From assembly GCF_034067285.1 (NCBI RefSeq), contig NZ_CP139286.1, forward strand, positions 62,001-126,000: 64,000 bases of DNA. The letters run 5' to 3'. Origin of the DNA: Acinetobacter pittii. Lineage in GTDB: Bacteria; Pseudomonadota; Gammaproteobacteria; Pseudomonadales; Moraxellaceae. Below, piece after piece: positions 39,134-49,141 of the stretch. The first letter of the stretch is position 1; each line of letters begins with the position of its first letter. The notes below the pieces were generated by a model. That model saw only the letters and a program-made list of their open reading frames with translations, made no database searches and had not been told where the DNA came from. The position numbers and the translations under genes were made by a program.

Positions 39134-39332
39134 CATTTACGAAACGTGATTTTTATTATACAAAGCATTTATTAAAAAATAGCCAGTTATGCTACGATAG
39201 ATGTGTCTGTTGACGTTTCATCTAGATTGCGTTGTCAGCTAAAAAATTATCAATTGAGGCATAAAACATAAGCAATGGTATGGCCTTGCTAAGTTTTGCT
39301 CTAAAGTTTTCATAAAAATACAATAGGCGTGA

Positions 39333-39818
39333 ATGTTCATGAAACTTTCTTCTATACCTGTAGTCAAGTTACCTCTCGTTGATGTCAGTACAGACCCGTT
39401 AGATTTATTGGTAGCAGGTTTAGTGCTGCGTATGAAGCAGTTGGCGCGTACTAGCCCTAAGTTTATTGAACTGATTCATGACCGTGCTTTCCGTATTCAG
39501 ATCGGTACAGATTTAGGTGTTGCTCGCCAAATTATTATTAACAATGGTCACATCGATACAGTCGCTGGCTCACCTGAAAAAGCTGATTTTATTTTGCAAT
39601 TTGCAGACAGTGAGCAAGGTGTAAAAACTTTGATCAAAGGTGACCCAACAGCATTTATGACGGGGATGCAAGAAGGCAGTATTAAAATGGAAGGTGACTT
39701 CAGCCTATTGGTATGGTTTAACCAAGTTGCTAAGCTCATTCCACCTAAGTTACCAAAACCAGTAAAAGATAAAGTACGTCAGGCGCGTGCTTTTATTAAA
39801 GAGAAAACTGGTCGCTAA
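39333..39818 (+). CDS. SCP2 sterol-binding domain protein
   Basis: A 161-residue cytosolic protein with an SCP2-like lipid-binding domain (about residues 50-140; DFILQFADSEQGVKTLIKGDPTAF and GSIKMEGDFSLLVWFNQ). It is like E. coli UbiT, the anaerobic ubiquinone-synthesis SCP2 protein, in size and domain, but ubiU and ubiV are not beside it, so that role is only a guess. The start could be the ATG at 39333 or the one two codons on. Confidence 0.82.
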   Translation: MFMKLSSIPVVKLPLVDVSTDPLDLLVAGLVLRMKQLARTSPKFIELIHDRAFRIQIGTDLGVARQIIINNGHIDTVAGSPEKADFILQFADSEQGVKTLIKGDPTAFMTGMQEGSIKMEGDFSLLVWFNQVAKLIPPKLPKPVKDKVRQARAFIKEKTGR

Positions 39819-39829
39819 TATCCAGCTAT

Positions 39830-39857
39830 AAAAAACTCCCGTTTTGGGAGTTTTTTT
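39830..39857. terminator. Bidirectional terminator between the SCP2 gene and dtd
   Basis: AAAAAACTCCC, loop GTTTT, GGGAGTTTTTTT; works for both converging genes. Confidence 0.9.
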
Positions 39858-39861
39858 ATAT

Positions 39862-40305
39862 TTATGCTTCAACTTCCAGATTGAATGTCACTGGACCATC
39901 ATTTATTAAATGTACTTTCATGTCAGCAGCAAATATTCCAGTTTGAACTTTTTCAAATTGAGAATGCGCATATTCAACCAATTGCTCGTATAAAGCTTTT
40001 GCGTCGCTAGGTGGCATTGCTGGACCAAAATCTGGACGTAATCCCTTTTGTGTTTGTGCCATCAAGGTAAATTGTGACACAAGCAGGATTCCACCATTTG
40101 CTTGAGATACATTCCAGCCCATTTTGCCTTGCTCATCATCAAAGATTCGATATTTCAAAATCTTATCAATAAGCTTTTGGCCAATAGCCAAAGTATCATC
40201 TCGGCCAATGCCTAAAAACACCAGTAGGCCGTGTTGGATTTCGCCTGTAGTTTCACCGTCTACGACCACTTTGGCTTCAAGAACTCGTTGTATTAAAGCG
40301 CGCAT
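39862..40305 (-). CDS. dtd: D-aminoacyl-tRNA deacylase
   Basis: A 147-residue protein that frees D-amino acids from wrongly charged tRNA. Diagnostic sequences are MRALIQRVLEAKVVVDGE at the start, LLVSQFTLMAQTQKGLRPDF (the SQFTL motif), and NDGPVTFNLE (the GPVTF motif). Expressed alone, with its promoter in the short gap before pncB. Confidence 0.96.
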   Translation of the reverse strand: MRALIQRVLEAKVVVDGETTGEIQHGLLVFLGIGRDDTLAIGQKLIDKILKYRIFDDEQGKMGWNVSQANGGILLVSQFTLMAQTQKGLRPDFGPAMPPSDAKALYEQLVEYAHSQFEKVQTGIFAADMKVHLINDGPVTFNLEVEA

Positions 40306-40473
40306 AGTTAAAGCAAATTTCTATAATTAATTGAATTAATGTAGTTTAGCAGAATTTAAATTAAATGATTTTTAAAAGGAAATTTCATGGAACTGCAACA
40401 ATGGTATAAAACCTCGCAATTCATCCATAAAAATATGCTTTAATGCTAAGAAGCAAGCGAATAATCATTGACT

Positions 40474-41688
40474 ATGTCTCCAATTATCCATTCTTTACTA
40501 GATACAGACTTGTACAAATTTACGATGCTACAAGTGGTTTTGCATAAATTCCCGCAAACACATAGTGTCTATCATTTTCGTTGCAGAAACTTAGAAGATA
40601 CAGTTTATCCGTTAGTGGATATTTTGGATGACTTAAACGAGCAACTCGACCATTTATGTAATCTCAAATATAAAGAAGACGAGCTACAATATTTACGAAA
40701 ATTACGATTTATTAAAAGTGACTTTGTCGATTATTTAGAATTATTCCAACTCAAACGACGTTTTATTCAGGCAAGTATTGACGCGGAAGGCCGACTAGAT
40801 ATTCATATTGAAGGACCAATGGTCCAAGCTATGATGTTCGAGATTTTCGTTCTGGCTATTGTAAACGAATTATATTTTAGCCGTATCAAAACAGATCAAG
40901 TTTGGGCTGAAGGCGAACGCCGTTTACAAGCAAAACTCGAATTGATTCAGCAATATGAAAAGTCTCAACATCCGAATGACCCACCGTTTTTAGTTTCTGA
41001 TTTTGGTACGCGTCGTCGTTATAGCTTTGCATGGCAAAAACATGTCGTAGCAGCTTTTCATAAAACTGTACCAAATGTGTTCCGTGGTACAAGTAATGTA
41101 TTACTGGCTAAAGAGCTTAACATTACACCAATTGGAACCATGGCTCATGAATTCCTACAAGCGTTTCAGGCGCTTGATGTCCGCTTACGTGATTTCCAAA
41201 AAGCTGCTTTAGAAACATGGGTGCAAGAGTATCGTGGAGATTTAGGAATTGCCCTAACTGATGTGGTGGGGATGGACGCCTTCTTACGTGATTTTGACCT
41301 GTATTTTGCCAAACTATTTGATGGTTTGCGTCATGACAGTGGTGACCCGTATGAATGGGGTGATAAGGCTTATGCGCACTACCGTAAATTAAAAATTGAT
41401 ACCAAAACCAAAATGCTGACCTTTAGTGATGGTCTTAATTTGCCAAAGGCATGGGAGTTGCATCAATACTTTAAAGATCGTTTTCAGGTGAGTTTTGGTA
41501 TTGGAACTAACCTAACCAATGATATGGGCCAAAAGCCGCTCAATATTGTGTTGAAACTTGTTGAATGTAATGGTCAGTCTGTTGCGAAAATCTCTGACAG
41601 TCCAGGTAAGACCATGACTGATAATGATACGTTCTTGGCCTATTTACGTCAGGTTTTTGAAATCGAAGAACTTGAAGAAGTGGTTTAA
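40474..41688 (+). CDS. pncB: Nicotinate phosphoribosyltransferase
   Basis: A 404-residue enzyme making nicotinate mononucleotide in NAD salvage. Marks of the family: [13 protein letters not shown] near the N terminus, [12 protein letters not shown] near residue 175, [22 protein letters not shown] with the catalytic His near 215, and [14 protein letters not shown]. It uses the product of PncA (4.3 kb). Start ATG 40474 is preferred to the TTG two codons upstream. Confidence 0.96.
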   Translation: MSPIIHSLLDTDLYKFTMLQVVLHKFPQTHSVYHFRCRNLEDTVYPLVDILDDLNEQLDHLCNLKYKEDELQYLRKLRFIKSDFVDYLELFQLKRRFIQASIDAEGRLDIHIEGPMVQAMMFEIFVLAIVNELYFSRIKTDQVWAEGERRLQAKLELIQQYEKSQHPNDPPFLVSDFGTRRRYSFAWQKHVVAAFHKTVPNVFRGTSNVLLAKELNITPIGTMAHEFLQAFQALDVRLRDFQKAALETWVQEYRGDLGIALTDVVGMDAFLRDFDLYFAKLFDGLRHDSGDPYEWGDKAYAHYRKLKIDTKTKMLTFSDGLNLPKAWELHQYFKDRFQVSFGIGTNLTNDMGQKPLNIVLKLVECNGQSVAKISDSPGKTMTDNDTFLAYLRQVFEIEELEEVV

Positions 41689-41739
41689 GTAAAAAGTAGT
41701 CTCGCTATTTTTTATTTTTAAAAGTGAGAATGCTGATAT

Positions 41740-41772
41740 CTGATTTTCTGCTAAAGCGTAGCAGAAAATCAG
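41740..41772. repeat. Strong perfect hairpin between pncB and the rhodanese gene
   Basis: CTGATTTTCTGCT (41740-41752) and AGCAGAAAATCAG (41760-41772): thirteen pairs, seven-base loop, no clean T run after it. Likely the pncB terminator or an RNA stability element. Confidence 0.65.
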
Positions 41773-41829
41773 AGTTTGTTAGATATATGCTTATGCTAAT
41801 ATGAAATTAAGCTGGTATAAAAAGAAACC

Positions 41830-42684
41830 ATGACGATGATACTCCCTGATTTTAAACTCGGTTTATTAATAGAAGCAGAAGAGTTAGTGCCTTATTTAGG
41901 CAATGAATTTATTCGCGTTGTAGATTTGAGCCGTGCATCGGTTTATGAACAACTTCATGTTCCACATGCCATTCACTTACAACCAAAATGGTTGGTAGCT
42001 CAACATGAAGAAGCTACTGGTGTTTTGCCGGATGAAGCGGGCTTACAAGCACTGATTGAAAAATTGAATATTTCACCTAATCATCATGTTGTGGTCTATG
42101 ACGATGAAGGCGGAGCATGGGCTGGGCGTTTAATCTGGAATTTGCATTGCTTAGGATTCACCCGTACCAGTTTAATTAATGGCGGTATCCATGCATGGTT
42201 AGGAGCAGGGCTACCAACCACAGCAGAAGTCGAAAAAGTTTCTCCTGTTGCAGACTTAATTCAGATTGATTTATCGCATGCTGCTCAGTTCCGAGTGAAC
42301 TATGAAGAGCTGCGCAAACAAGTTGAGCAAGAAAATGTGCAATTGTGGGATTGCCGCACGAGTGATGAATATAGTGGTGTCCGTTTAGCAGCGCGACGCG
42401 GCGGTCACATTCCAAATGCTCTCCATTTTGAATGGAGTACTGCACTTAATCGTGAAAATCATCTAAAATTGCATCCGCTTGAACGCACGCGGCAGCGCCT
42501 TGAACAACTGGGGTTTGATTTACATCAACCTGTAGTTGTGTACTGCCAGTCACATCACCGTTCCGGTTTGGCCTATATTCTGGCTAGACTCTTGGGCTGG
42601 GAAGCAAAAGCCTATGATGGTGCGTGGAGTGAATGGGGCAATCGCCTCGATAGTCCTATTATTACTGGAGAATCACCGTCGTGA
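41830..42684 (+). CDS. Two-domain rhodanese-type sulfurtransferase
   Basis: A 284-residue protein with two rhodanese domains (about 15-130 and 155-275). The active-site cysteine is in [13 protein letters not shown] near residue 240; the N-terminal domain keeps the [13 protein letters not shown] fold segment but has no cysteine there, as usual. The loop CQSHHRS is not the CRxGxR of 3-mercaptopyruvate or the CGSGVTA of SseA, so the donor is uncertain. It overlaps psd (GTGA). Confidence 0.9.
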   Translation: MTMILPDFKLGLLIEAEELVPYLGNEFIRVVDLSRASVYEQLHVPHAIHLQPKWLVAQHEEATGVLPDEAGLQALIEKLNISPNHHVVVYDDEGGAWAGRLIWNLHCLGFTRTSLINGGIHAWLGAGLPTTAEVEKVSPVADLIQIDLSHAAQFRVNYEELRKQVEQENVQLWDCRTSDEYSGVRLAARRGGHIPNALHFEWSTALNRENHLKLHPLERTRQRLEQLGFDLHQPVVVYCQSHHRSGLAYILARLLGWEAKAYDGAWSEWGNRLDSPIITGESPS

Positions 42685-43532
42685 GTTTCACATCTCGATT
42701 AAAAAAAGAATTATTTATTAAGGCACAAAATCTTGTACCACAGCATCAATTGAGCCGTGTGATAGGTAAAGTGGCGGCGAGTGAAAATCCAGTTGTGAAA
42801 GCCGCTGTTATTCATGCATTTAAAACCAAATATGGGATTGATTTATCAATCGCTGAACAAGGCAATGCATTGAAATATAAATCTTTTAATGACTTTTTTA
42901 CCCGTGCATTAAAAGAAGGTGTACGTCTAGTTGATGAAAATGCAGATAGCATCGTGTCTCCAGCAGATGGTGCGATTTCCCAAATTGGTAAAATCACTGC
43001 GGGTGAAGTATTTCAAGCCAAAGGCCAAAGCTTTTCTGTAGAGAAACTCATTGGTGATCCACAGCTTGCTCAGCCATTCCAAGACGGTGAGTTCGCTACA
43101 GTTTATTTGTCACCGCGTGATTATCATCGTGTGCATATGCCTTTTGCAGGGACATTAACAGAAACGTTATATGTACCCGGCGAGCTATTTTCGGTAAATC
43201 AAGTCACTGCGGAAAATGTACCGGGTTTATTTGCTCGTAATGAACGTATGGTGTGTTTGTTTGATACTGAACTTGGCCGTATGGCGGTTGTTTTAGTGGG
43301 TGCAATGATTGTTGCTGGTATTGAAACTGTGGCAACAGGTAAAGTGAAACCTTCAGGTCGTATCGAATTACAGCATCATCAGTTAAAGCTAGAAAAAGGT
43401 GCTGAGCTTGGACGTTTTTATTTAGGTTCTACCGCAGTTATATTATTTGAAAAAGATAAGATCGAATGGGAACAACGTTTTAAAGCTGAGTCTGTGGTTG
43501 TAATGGGCGAGCGCATGGGTCATACAGTTTAA
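42681..43532 (+). CDS. psd: Phosphatidylserine decarboxylase proenzyme
   Basis: A 283-residue membrane-bound proenzyme that makes phosphatidylethanolamine. The self-cleavage site is LGST with Ser250, which becomes the pyruvoyl group; [19 protein letters not shown] (catalytic His) and [18 protein letters not shown] are also clear. It starts with GTG inside the preceding stop codon (GTGA), so it is translationally coupled to the rhodanese gene. Confidence 0.96.
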   Translation: MSFTSRLKKELFIKAQNLVPQHQLSRVIGKVAASENPVVKAAVIHAFKTKYGIDLSIAEQGNALKYKSFNDFFTRALKEGVRLVDENADSIVSPADGAISQIGKITAGEVFQAKGQSFSVEKLIGDPQLAQPFQDGEFATVYLSPRDYHRVHMPFAGTLTETLYVPGELFSVNQVTAENVPGLFARNERMVCLFDTELGRMAVVLVGAMIVAGIETVATGKVKPSGRIELQHHQLKLEKGAELGRFYLGSTAVILFEKDKIEWEQRFKAESVVVMGERMGHTV

Positions 43533-43560
43533 TCACTTTTATAGCCTGTATAATACAAAT

Positions 43561-43598
43561 AAGCCCTGAATTTAATTATTCAGGGTTTATTTTTTTAA
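43561..43598. terminator. Terminator between psd and the AcfC-like gene
   Basis: AAGCCCTGAAT and ATTCAGGGTTT with a six-base loop, then T on the plus strand. Confidence 0.82.
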
Positions 43599-43674
43599 TA
43601 CAAAAATTAAGTCGTTATTATATTCAACTTAAAAACGAATATATTCTAGATAGAGCCGAAATAATAATTTTAAA

Positions 43675-44436
43675 TTATTTAGTCCAACCATATTTTTTGA
43701 AAATAATATTACCTTGCTGAGACGATAAGAACTCTACAAAACGTTTCGCTTCAGCATCTTTTAAACTATGTTTTGTTAATGCTACACCTGTATCGCGATA
43801 GACAACTAGCTCTGGCTCGATAGGGATAATTTGCCCTACGTCTGGGTTACTAATTCCCCAAATATTAAAGACTAGCCAAGCATCGTAGCTGCTATTTTCT
43901 TCCCAATTTTTCTTGGCAATACCTGTGTTGGCAGCGTAGGTGACAATATTTTTTCGAAAAGATTTTGTTAATTGAATATTTCCGGTTCTACCCGCAATAT
44001 CCTCCCACATACCGACTTGACCTGCACCATGCGTAACTAAAACTTTAACACCGGGTTTAGTGAGATCCTTAAATCCTTTAATATTTTTAGGATTTCCTTT
44101 TCTCACTAAAATCGCTGCGGGACGTAAATATAAAGGTTCCACCGAGTCTTTTATAATTTGTTCAGAAAAAGCATTTTCAAAATCAGACATCATCGCCTCG
44201 GAACCACTATAGATCACATCGGCATCTAATTTCGCTTTATCAGACCATTGAGAAGTTGGGCCGGAAGTCACATGGACTGCTATCCCCGTTTTTTTGGTGA
44301 ATTGTTTGGCAGCTTCTTTCATTGCTGGGGCTGGGCCACCAGGACCATAGACTTGTATGTCTGCAAAGCTATGGATAGGTAGAGAACCGAGAATAAGACA
44401 AATCAGGTACGGTATAAATTTATATTGTTTTGACAT
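43675..44436 (-). CDS. Periplasmic substrate-binding protein, AcfC/ModA-like
   Basis: About 253 residues with a signal peptide (IPYLICLILGSLPIHSFA) and a type II periplasmic-binding fold: DIQVYGPGGPAPAMKEAAKQF, then DADVIYSGSEAMMSDF, and YRDTGVALTKHS. The closest named protein I recall is the Vibrio accessory colonization factor AcfC; the fold is that of molybdate- and sulfate-binding proteins. No transporter permease or ATPase is nearby, so it is an orphan binding protein. A GTG at 44445 is an alternative start. Confidence 0.8.
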   Translation of the reverse strand: MSKQYKFIPYLICLILGSLPIHSFADIQVYGPGGPAPAMKEAAKQFTKKTGIAVHVTSGPTSQWSDKAKLDADVIYSGSEAMMSDFENAFSEQIIKDSVEPLYLRPAAILVRKGNPKNIKGFKDLTKPGVKVLVTHGAGQVGMWEDIAGRTGNIQLTKSFRKNIVTYAANTGIAKKNWEENSSYDAWLVFNIWGISNPDVGQIIPIEPELVVYRDTGVALTKHSLKDAEAKRFVEFLSSQQGNIIFKKYGWTK

Positions 44437-44673
44437 TTTAATCACTATCGTAATTAAGAAAATATCAGCATATATTTTTTATTATTTAAATGGGATTAAT
44501 TTTTTGCAACTATATTTATACTAGATATTCTTAAAAGTTTTTTTATTAAATTTCAGCAATAATATTCAAAGTATTTAGTTATTGAATATAAATATAGATA
44601 ATTTTATGGTAATTTATATTTTATAAATTAATTATTTAAATAGATGTAATATTAATAATAGAGGAGTAATCCC

Positions 44674-45870
44674 TTGATTAGAAAAAGTAATTCTTTTTTA
44701 AAAATTTTATTTAGCAGTGCTTGTTTGGTGTCAGGTTCTGCTATGGCTGCTCCAATTACAGATTTGGGTAAGCAAATTGTGAGCGAAAAACCGGGTTCAA
44801 TACTCTCTATAGAACAACAAAAAGTGACGGATTTATTTCCTCATGCCGATCAACGTTTGTTAGTCAATTATCGTAGTCGAGGTATTCAGAACGAACCCAT
44901 CGTGGCATCGGCTTTTATTTTATTACCGAAAGGAACACCACCAAAAAATGGCTGGCCGATACTTGCTTGGGCACATGGCACGACAGGAGTTGCTGATACC
45001 TGTGCACCTTCGGGTGATTATGTTGGTGGACCAGTTCATACATATCAAGAAGTTGCTTCTAAAGCTTTAGATGGTTGGTTGGCACGTGGCTATGCAGTTG
45101 TCGCACCTGACTATCAAGGCTTAGGTACTTTAGGTGCACATCCTTATATGAATGCAAAGAGCCAGCTACATACGGTGGTCGATGCTGTGCGGGCATTACA
45201 TGTGCTTAAGCCTAAAGATTTTAATAAACAGTGGTTGGTAATGGGGCATAGTCAGGGTGGAGCTGCGGCAATTACAGTGGCGGCTTATGGTCAGAAAGAT
45301 GCTCCCGAATTAGATTTAAAAGGAGCGATTGCACTTGCTCCGGGTGGTTATCAATATGAAGGCATTGCAGAATATGTGTTGAGTCACCCAAATCCAGAAC
45401 CTAGTGTAGCCGCATTTTTCCCAATTGTGTTGTTGGGAGCACAAGCAGCGGAGCCAAGTATTGTTCCTGAAAATTTAGTTAGTCCAGAAATGAACACGGT
45501 GCTGACTCAAGCACGTAGTCGCTGTTTATCTGAACTCCAATCTGATTTGAAGAAATCGCCTTCGAGCATATTTCGACCTGATGCAGACTTAAAACCTCTT
45601 TTGGCTTATCTAAAACAACAGTCCATTGAAAATATGGTGCCTACTGTACCGTTAATGATTGTTCAAGGTTCTAAAGATCATTTAGTCGACCCTAGAGGGA
45701 CATCAGCTTATTACCAACAGTTATGTAAATTAAAAAAACCAACTATCTATCAAACAATTGATGGCGGAGATCATCGCGATGCATTGCGCCAGAGCAATAC
45801 GTTTGCCACTAGTTTTTTAAACGTAATTGAGAAAAATCAGAGCAAATCGTATTGCTCTAATTTTAAGTAA
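44674..45870 (+). CDS. Secreted lipase-like alpha/beta hydrolase
   Basis: A 398-residue exported protein (signal peptide ending GSAMAAP near residue 26) with an alpha/beta hydrolase fold: LAWAHGTTGVADTCAP oxyanion region, nucleophile in MGHSQGGAA near residue 191, and an Asp/His end region (VQGSKDHLVDP, DGGDHRDAL). It resembles the secretory lipases (LIP family). Start is TTG, set by GAGGAG seven bases upstream, and no ATG is near. The 228 bases upstream are A+T-rich with no gene. Confidence 0.85.
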   Translation: MIRKSNSFLKILFSSACLVSGSAMAAPITDLGKQIVSEKPGSILSIEQQKVTDLFPHADQRLLVNYRSRGIQNEPIVASAFILLPKGTPPKNGWPILAWAHGTTGVADTCAPSGDYVGGPVHTYQEVASKALDGWLARGYAVVAPDYQGLGTLGAHPYMNAKSQLHTVVDAVRALHVLKPKDFNKQWLVMGHSQGGAAAITVAAYGQKDAPELDLKGAIALAPGGYQYEGIAEYVLSHPNPEPSVAAFFPIVLLGAQAAEPSIVPENLVSPEMNTVLTQARSRCLSELQSDLKKSPSSIFRPDADLKPLLAYLKQQSIENMVPTVPLMIVQGSKDHLVDPRGTSAYYQQLCKLKKPTIYQTIDGGDHRDALRQSNTFATSFLNVIEKNQSKSYCSNFK

Positions 45871-45888
45871 ATTGGTTTTAACTAATAC

Positions 45889-45920
45889 AAAAAAGCCGAC
45901 TTTTCATAAGTCGGCTTTTT
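45889..45920. terminator. Bidirectional terminator between the hydrolase and phoR
   Basis: AAAAAAGCCGACTT, loop TTCAT, AAGTCGGCTTTTT. Confidence 0.9.
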
Positions 45921-45939
45921 ATATGTACGGGGGATAATT

Positions 45940-47298
45940 TTAAGTCATGTTATATAGTCTTTCTTTTGGAAAAACTGCGGTAAATGTTGATCCTTCGTTT
46001 TCTTTAGACTGCACATCTAAATACGCGCCGTGTTGCATCAGCACGTGTTTTACAATCGCAAGACCTAAACCTGTACCACCTGTTTGGCGACTACGGTCAC
46101 TGTCAACTCGATAGAAGCGTTCAGTTAGTCGTGGCAAATGCTTAGGGTTAATACCAATACCTGTGTCTTGTACACTAAAGTAAGCATGTTCGCCATCGTC
46201 GTGCCAGCCAATCGTAATCGTTCCACCTTTTGGTGTGTACTTGATGGCATTGGTAATTAAATTACTAAATGCACTGGCAATTTCCATGTCAGAACCAATC
46301 AAGTCACAGTGGCTATCAATATGTAAATTGAGCGTATGTCCATAATCGGCATTGTAGGCCTGAGCATCATCAAAGAGTTGATTCATTAAGCTCGGCATTT
46401 CAATAATCTGATTTTTCGCAATTTTCTTATTATTTTCTAAATTTGATAACAGCAGTAAATCATTCACCAAAGCATTCATACGCTTAGTTTGAGACTGCAT
46501 CTGATCAAACGCACGTTTCCAGCGTGGACTAATATCTTCCTGATCGGTAAACGTTTCGATGTAACCACTGAGTACGGTTAGCGGGGTACGAAGTTCATGA
46601 GAAATATTATCGACGAAGTCTTTACGCATTTGCTCAAGGTTGTGCATGCGAGTCACATCGTAAGCGACTAATAAACGACTTTCTCCACCAAATCTTGTGA
46701 GTTTAACCTGCACATAGCGGTCATCATCAAAATTTGAGTGAAGCTTAATCCCGTCGGGTGCCTGATCAATATTGTTAAAATATTCAATAAAGGTTGGCTG
46801 ACGTAAAATCGTTAATAAGTTACGACCACGGTCGAGAGGACTGATTCCTAACAAACGTTCAGCTGCAGGGTTCCACCATTCGATTTGATGTTGGTCATCA
46901 ATGAGTACAACCGCTTCAGCAAGCGCAACTAATGAAGACTGTGCTCGGTCAATTAAACCAACCATTTCGGCCTGAACAATTCGTTCTTGGCGCTGAGCAC
47001 GGTAGACGTTAAATAATAATGCCCCCCAAATCCCATTAAGATTTGGAGGAACGTCATAAGGTTTATTCGCAATCCAGTCATTGACCAGATATAAAGAACG
47101 CAACTGGAGTGTAAAAAACACCACGAAGGCGATAAAAATACAACTCCAGAAATACCCGACGCCTAAACCGACTAAACCGGCAATGATTAGAAAAAATAAT
47201 AAAAGCCGTAAATCTTGTTTGGCAAACGTCCATAAACTACTGTAGCGAGAAAGCTTTTGTTCACGTACCTGTTCAGGGACGGGGTAGGGTTCATACAT
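45940..47298 (-). CDS. phoR: Phosphate regulon sensor histidine kinase PhoR
   Basis: A 452-residue inner-membrane kinase: two membrane segments near residues 30-65, a PAS domain (about 115-205, DDQHQIEWWNPAAERLLG), H box VDNISHELRTPLTVLSGY with the phosphorylated His near 233, and the ATPase boxes NLITNAIKYTPKGG and GTGLGLAIVKHVL. It follows phoB by nine bases. Confidence 0.95.
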   Translation of the reverse strand: MYEPYPVPEQVREQKLSRYSSLWTFAKQDLRLLLFFLIIAGLVGLGVGYFWSCIFIAFVVFFTLQLRSLYLVNDWIANKPYDVPPNLNGIWGALLFNVYRAQRQERIVQAEMVGLIDRAQSSLVALAEAVVLIDDQHQIEWWNPAAERLLGISPLDRGRNLLTILRQPTFIEYFNNIDQAPDGIKLHSNFDDDRYVQVKLTRFGGESRLLVAYDVTRMHNLEQMRKDFVDNISHELRTPLTVLSGYIETFTDQEDISPRWKRAFDQMQSQTKRMNALVNDLLLLSNLENNKKIAKNQIIEMPSLMNQLFDDAQAYNADYGHTLNLHIDSHCDLIGSDMEIASAFSNLITNAIKYTPKGGTITIGWHDDGEHAYFSVQDTGIGINPKHLPRLTERFYRVDSDRSRQTGGTGLGLAIVKHVLMQHGAYLDVQSKENEGSTFTAVFPKERLYNMT

Positions 47299-47307
47299 AA
47301 ATCTTGG

Positions 47308-48018
47308 TTAACCTGCGGCTAAATCTGCACGTGTAGAGAAACGGTAGCCAGTTCCACGTACGGTCTGAACAAATCGGTCAACACCAAAAGGTTCTAGCAC
47401 TTTACGCAAACGACGGATATGCACATCGATAGTGCGGTCTTCAATATATACATTACCGCCCCATACTTGATCGAGCAACTGGGCACGCGTATATGCACGC
47501 TCCGGATGGGTCATAAAAAATGCAAGTAAGCGATATTCAGTTGGACCCATATCTAAAATACTGTTACCAAAGCTAACACGCTGGCTCACAGGATCAAGAA
47601 TTAAACCATTGGCATCAATTGTTTTTTCACCACTTAATGCATTAGCACGACGCAGGACTGCCTTAATACGTGAAACCAATTCACGTGTTGAAAAAGGCTT
47701 AGTCATGTAGTCATCTGCACCCGCGTCAAGACCTTGTACTTTGTGGTCTTCTTCTCCGCGAGCGGTGAGCATAATCACTGGAATTTCTGCTAAGTTCTCA
47801 TCGCGTTTTAAGCGGCGACATAAATCGACACCGCTTACGCCTCCAGGTAACATCCAATCAAGCAAGATAAGCGCCGGACGTTGGTCGACGATAATTTGAT
47901 GAGCCTGTTTGGCATCTTCTGCCTGTAAACATTGAAAGCCTGCCATGTCCAAAGAAGTATGGATCATTTCGCGAATAGGAAGCTCATCATCGACAATTAA
48001 AATGTAGTCATCTTTCAC
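47308..48018 (-). CDS. phoB: Phosphate regulon response regulator PhoB
   Basis: A 236-residue OmpR-type regulator: receiver with the phosphorylated Asp in [11 protein letters not shown] and [27 protein letters not shown], then a winged helix (about 135-230). It is the first gene of phoBR; a Pho box stands upstream, so it is probably self-activated at low phosphate. Confidence 0.96.
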   Translation of the reverse strand: MKDDYILIVDDELPIREMIHTSLDMAGFQCLQAEDAKQAHQIIVDQRPALILLDWMLPGGVSGVDLCRRLKRDENLAEIPVIMLTARGEEDHKVQGLDAGADDYMTKPFSTRELVSRIKAVLRRANALSGEKTIDANGLILDPVSQRVSFGNSILDMGPTEYRLLAFFMTHPERAYTRAQLLDQVWGGNVYIEDRTIDVHIRRLRKVLEPFGVDRFVQTVRGTGYRFSTRADLAAG

Positions 48019-48161
48019 AACGCAATATCCTATAGATTTAACGGTGAACCGTTTTGTAGTTATGACAGGCTTATTACAAAGATTAATTATGACAATTTCA
48101 TTGCAGAAAAGTCTATAAAATTGAATTTAGCAATAATTTGTGACAAAACCAAGGCAAAGGT

Positions 48162-48179
48162 ATGACCAAATTATGACAT
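48162..48179 (-). promoter_or_regulatory. Pho box upstream of phoB
   Basis: On the minus strand it reads ATGTCATAATTTGGTCAT: two seven-base repeats (ATGTCAT and TGGTCAT) with a four-base A+T spacer, as in the known CTGTCAT-N4-CTGTCAT. It is about 145 bases before phoB. Further single CTGTCAT/TTGTCAT copies lie nearer the gene, around 48060-48100. Confidence 0.65.
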
Positions 48180-48272
48180 ATAACTTAGAGAATTCTTAAA
48201 ATCATTCAATAAGTTACTATGTTAAAGGTTTAACTGGTTTGTCCCATTTATAGCTGTCAAAAAACTTTAATA

Positions 48273-48944
48273 TTATTTTGAAACTTGAGCTAATAAAGAT
48301 AAGAAAACGATACGGCATGCGGTTAAAACCTGCTCAAGAGACTGCTCAAAGCCACCCATGACCCATCGAATCGCAATTTGAGTGACATATCCATTCAAAC
48401 CAGTTGCGATTAAAGATAGCTCATTTTCATGGTGTTGAATTTGCGGCATGGTCAGCATAACGAAGGCCTGAATCATGCGATCAAATTGCGCAAGTGTTTC
48501 TTGAATGGTGGCTTGATTATGTAATTCTTGTACCAGAACTGCATCGACATAGACGATGCGAGCTAATCTTGGGTCATCTTTTAAGGTAGTCAGCAGTGCT
48601 CTTAAACCTGCATCAACCATTTTTTCTGGATCGGGTGCAGCTTTAATCACGGCTTGCATCAGATTTTGCTGTAATTCTTCAATCATTTTTAAAAAGATGG
48701 TTTGGAATAAATCTTCACTCTTCTTAAATGATTCATAAAAATAACGTTCTGTGAGTTTTGCCTCTTGGCAGACATCTTTTACCGTCACTGAAAAAAAACC
48801 GAGCGTTCCGTAGGTCGCAATGCCTGCTTCAATCAGTTTTTCGCGGCGTGCCTCTTTACGTTCAGATAGAGATAACCCTTTGAACTGACGTTCTTTACTC
48901 ACACTTTTTGTTTTCTTTTTACTGGTTGAGTCGTTAGTCGTCAT
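48273..48944 (-). CDS. TetR family transcriptional regulator
   Basis: A 223-residue regulator with a lysine-rich N-terminal tail, a TetR helix-turn-helix (about residues 33-80: GIATYGTLGFFSVTVKDVCQEAKLTERYFYESF) and a ligand-binding helical domain. It is divergent from an SDR gene; the palindrome at 49048-49067 between them is the likely operator. Confidence 0.92.
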   Translation of the reverse strand: MTTNDSTSKKKTKSVSKERQFKGLSLSERKEARREKLIEAGIATYGTLGFFSVTVKDVCQEAKLTERYFYESFKKSEDLFQTIFLKMIEELQQNLMQAVIKAAPDPEKMVDAGLRALLTTLKDDPRLARIVYVDAVLVQELHNQATIQETLAQFDRMIQAFVMLTMPQIQHHENELSLIATGLNGYVTQIAIRWVMGGFEQSLEQVLTACRIVFLSLLAQVSK

Positions 48945-49047
48945 AAATAAGTCGTTTCCTAATTTATAGGTTTTAGCCCAATATGCTCACTATGATAAAG
49001 CGCTCAGAAGAATTGTGCCATTCTATCTGAAATTACAGTGTACTATA

Positions 49048-49067
49048 TTGACAATGTGTATTGTCAA
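49048..49067. promoter_or_regulatory. Palindromic operator between the TetR and SDR genes
   Basis: TTGACAAT-GTGT-ATTGTCAA, a perfect palindrome with eight-base arms and a four-base centre. Its place between two divergent genes suits a TetR operator. Confidence 0.72.
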
Positions 49068-49141
49068 AATTATATTGAAGATGTCTAAACTGCACATGCA
49101 ATGAACCGATTGTGCAAATATCGAAAAACAAAGGATGGACA

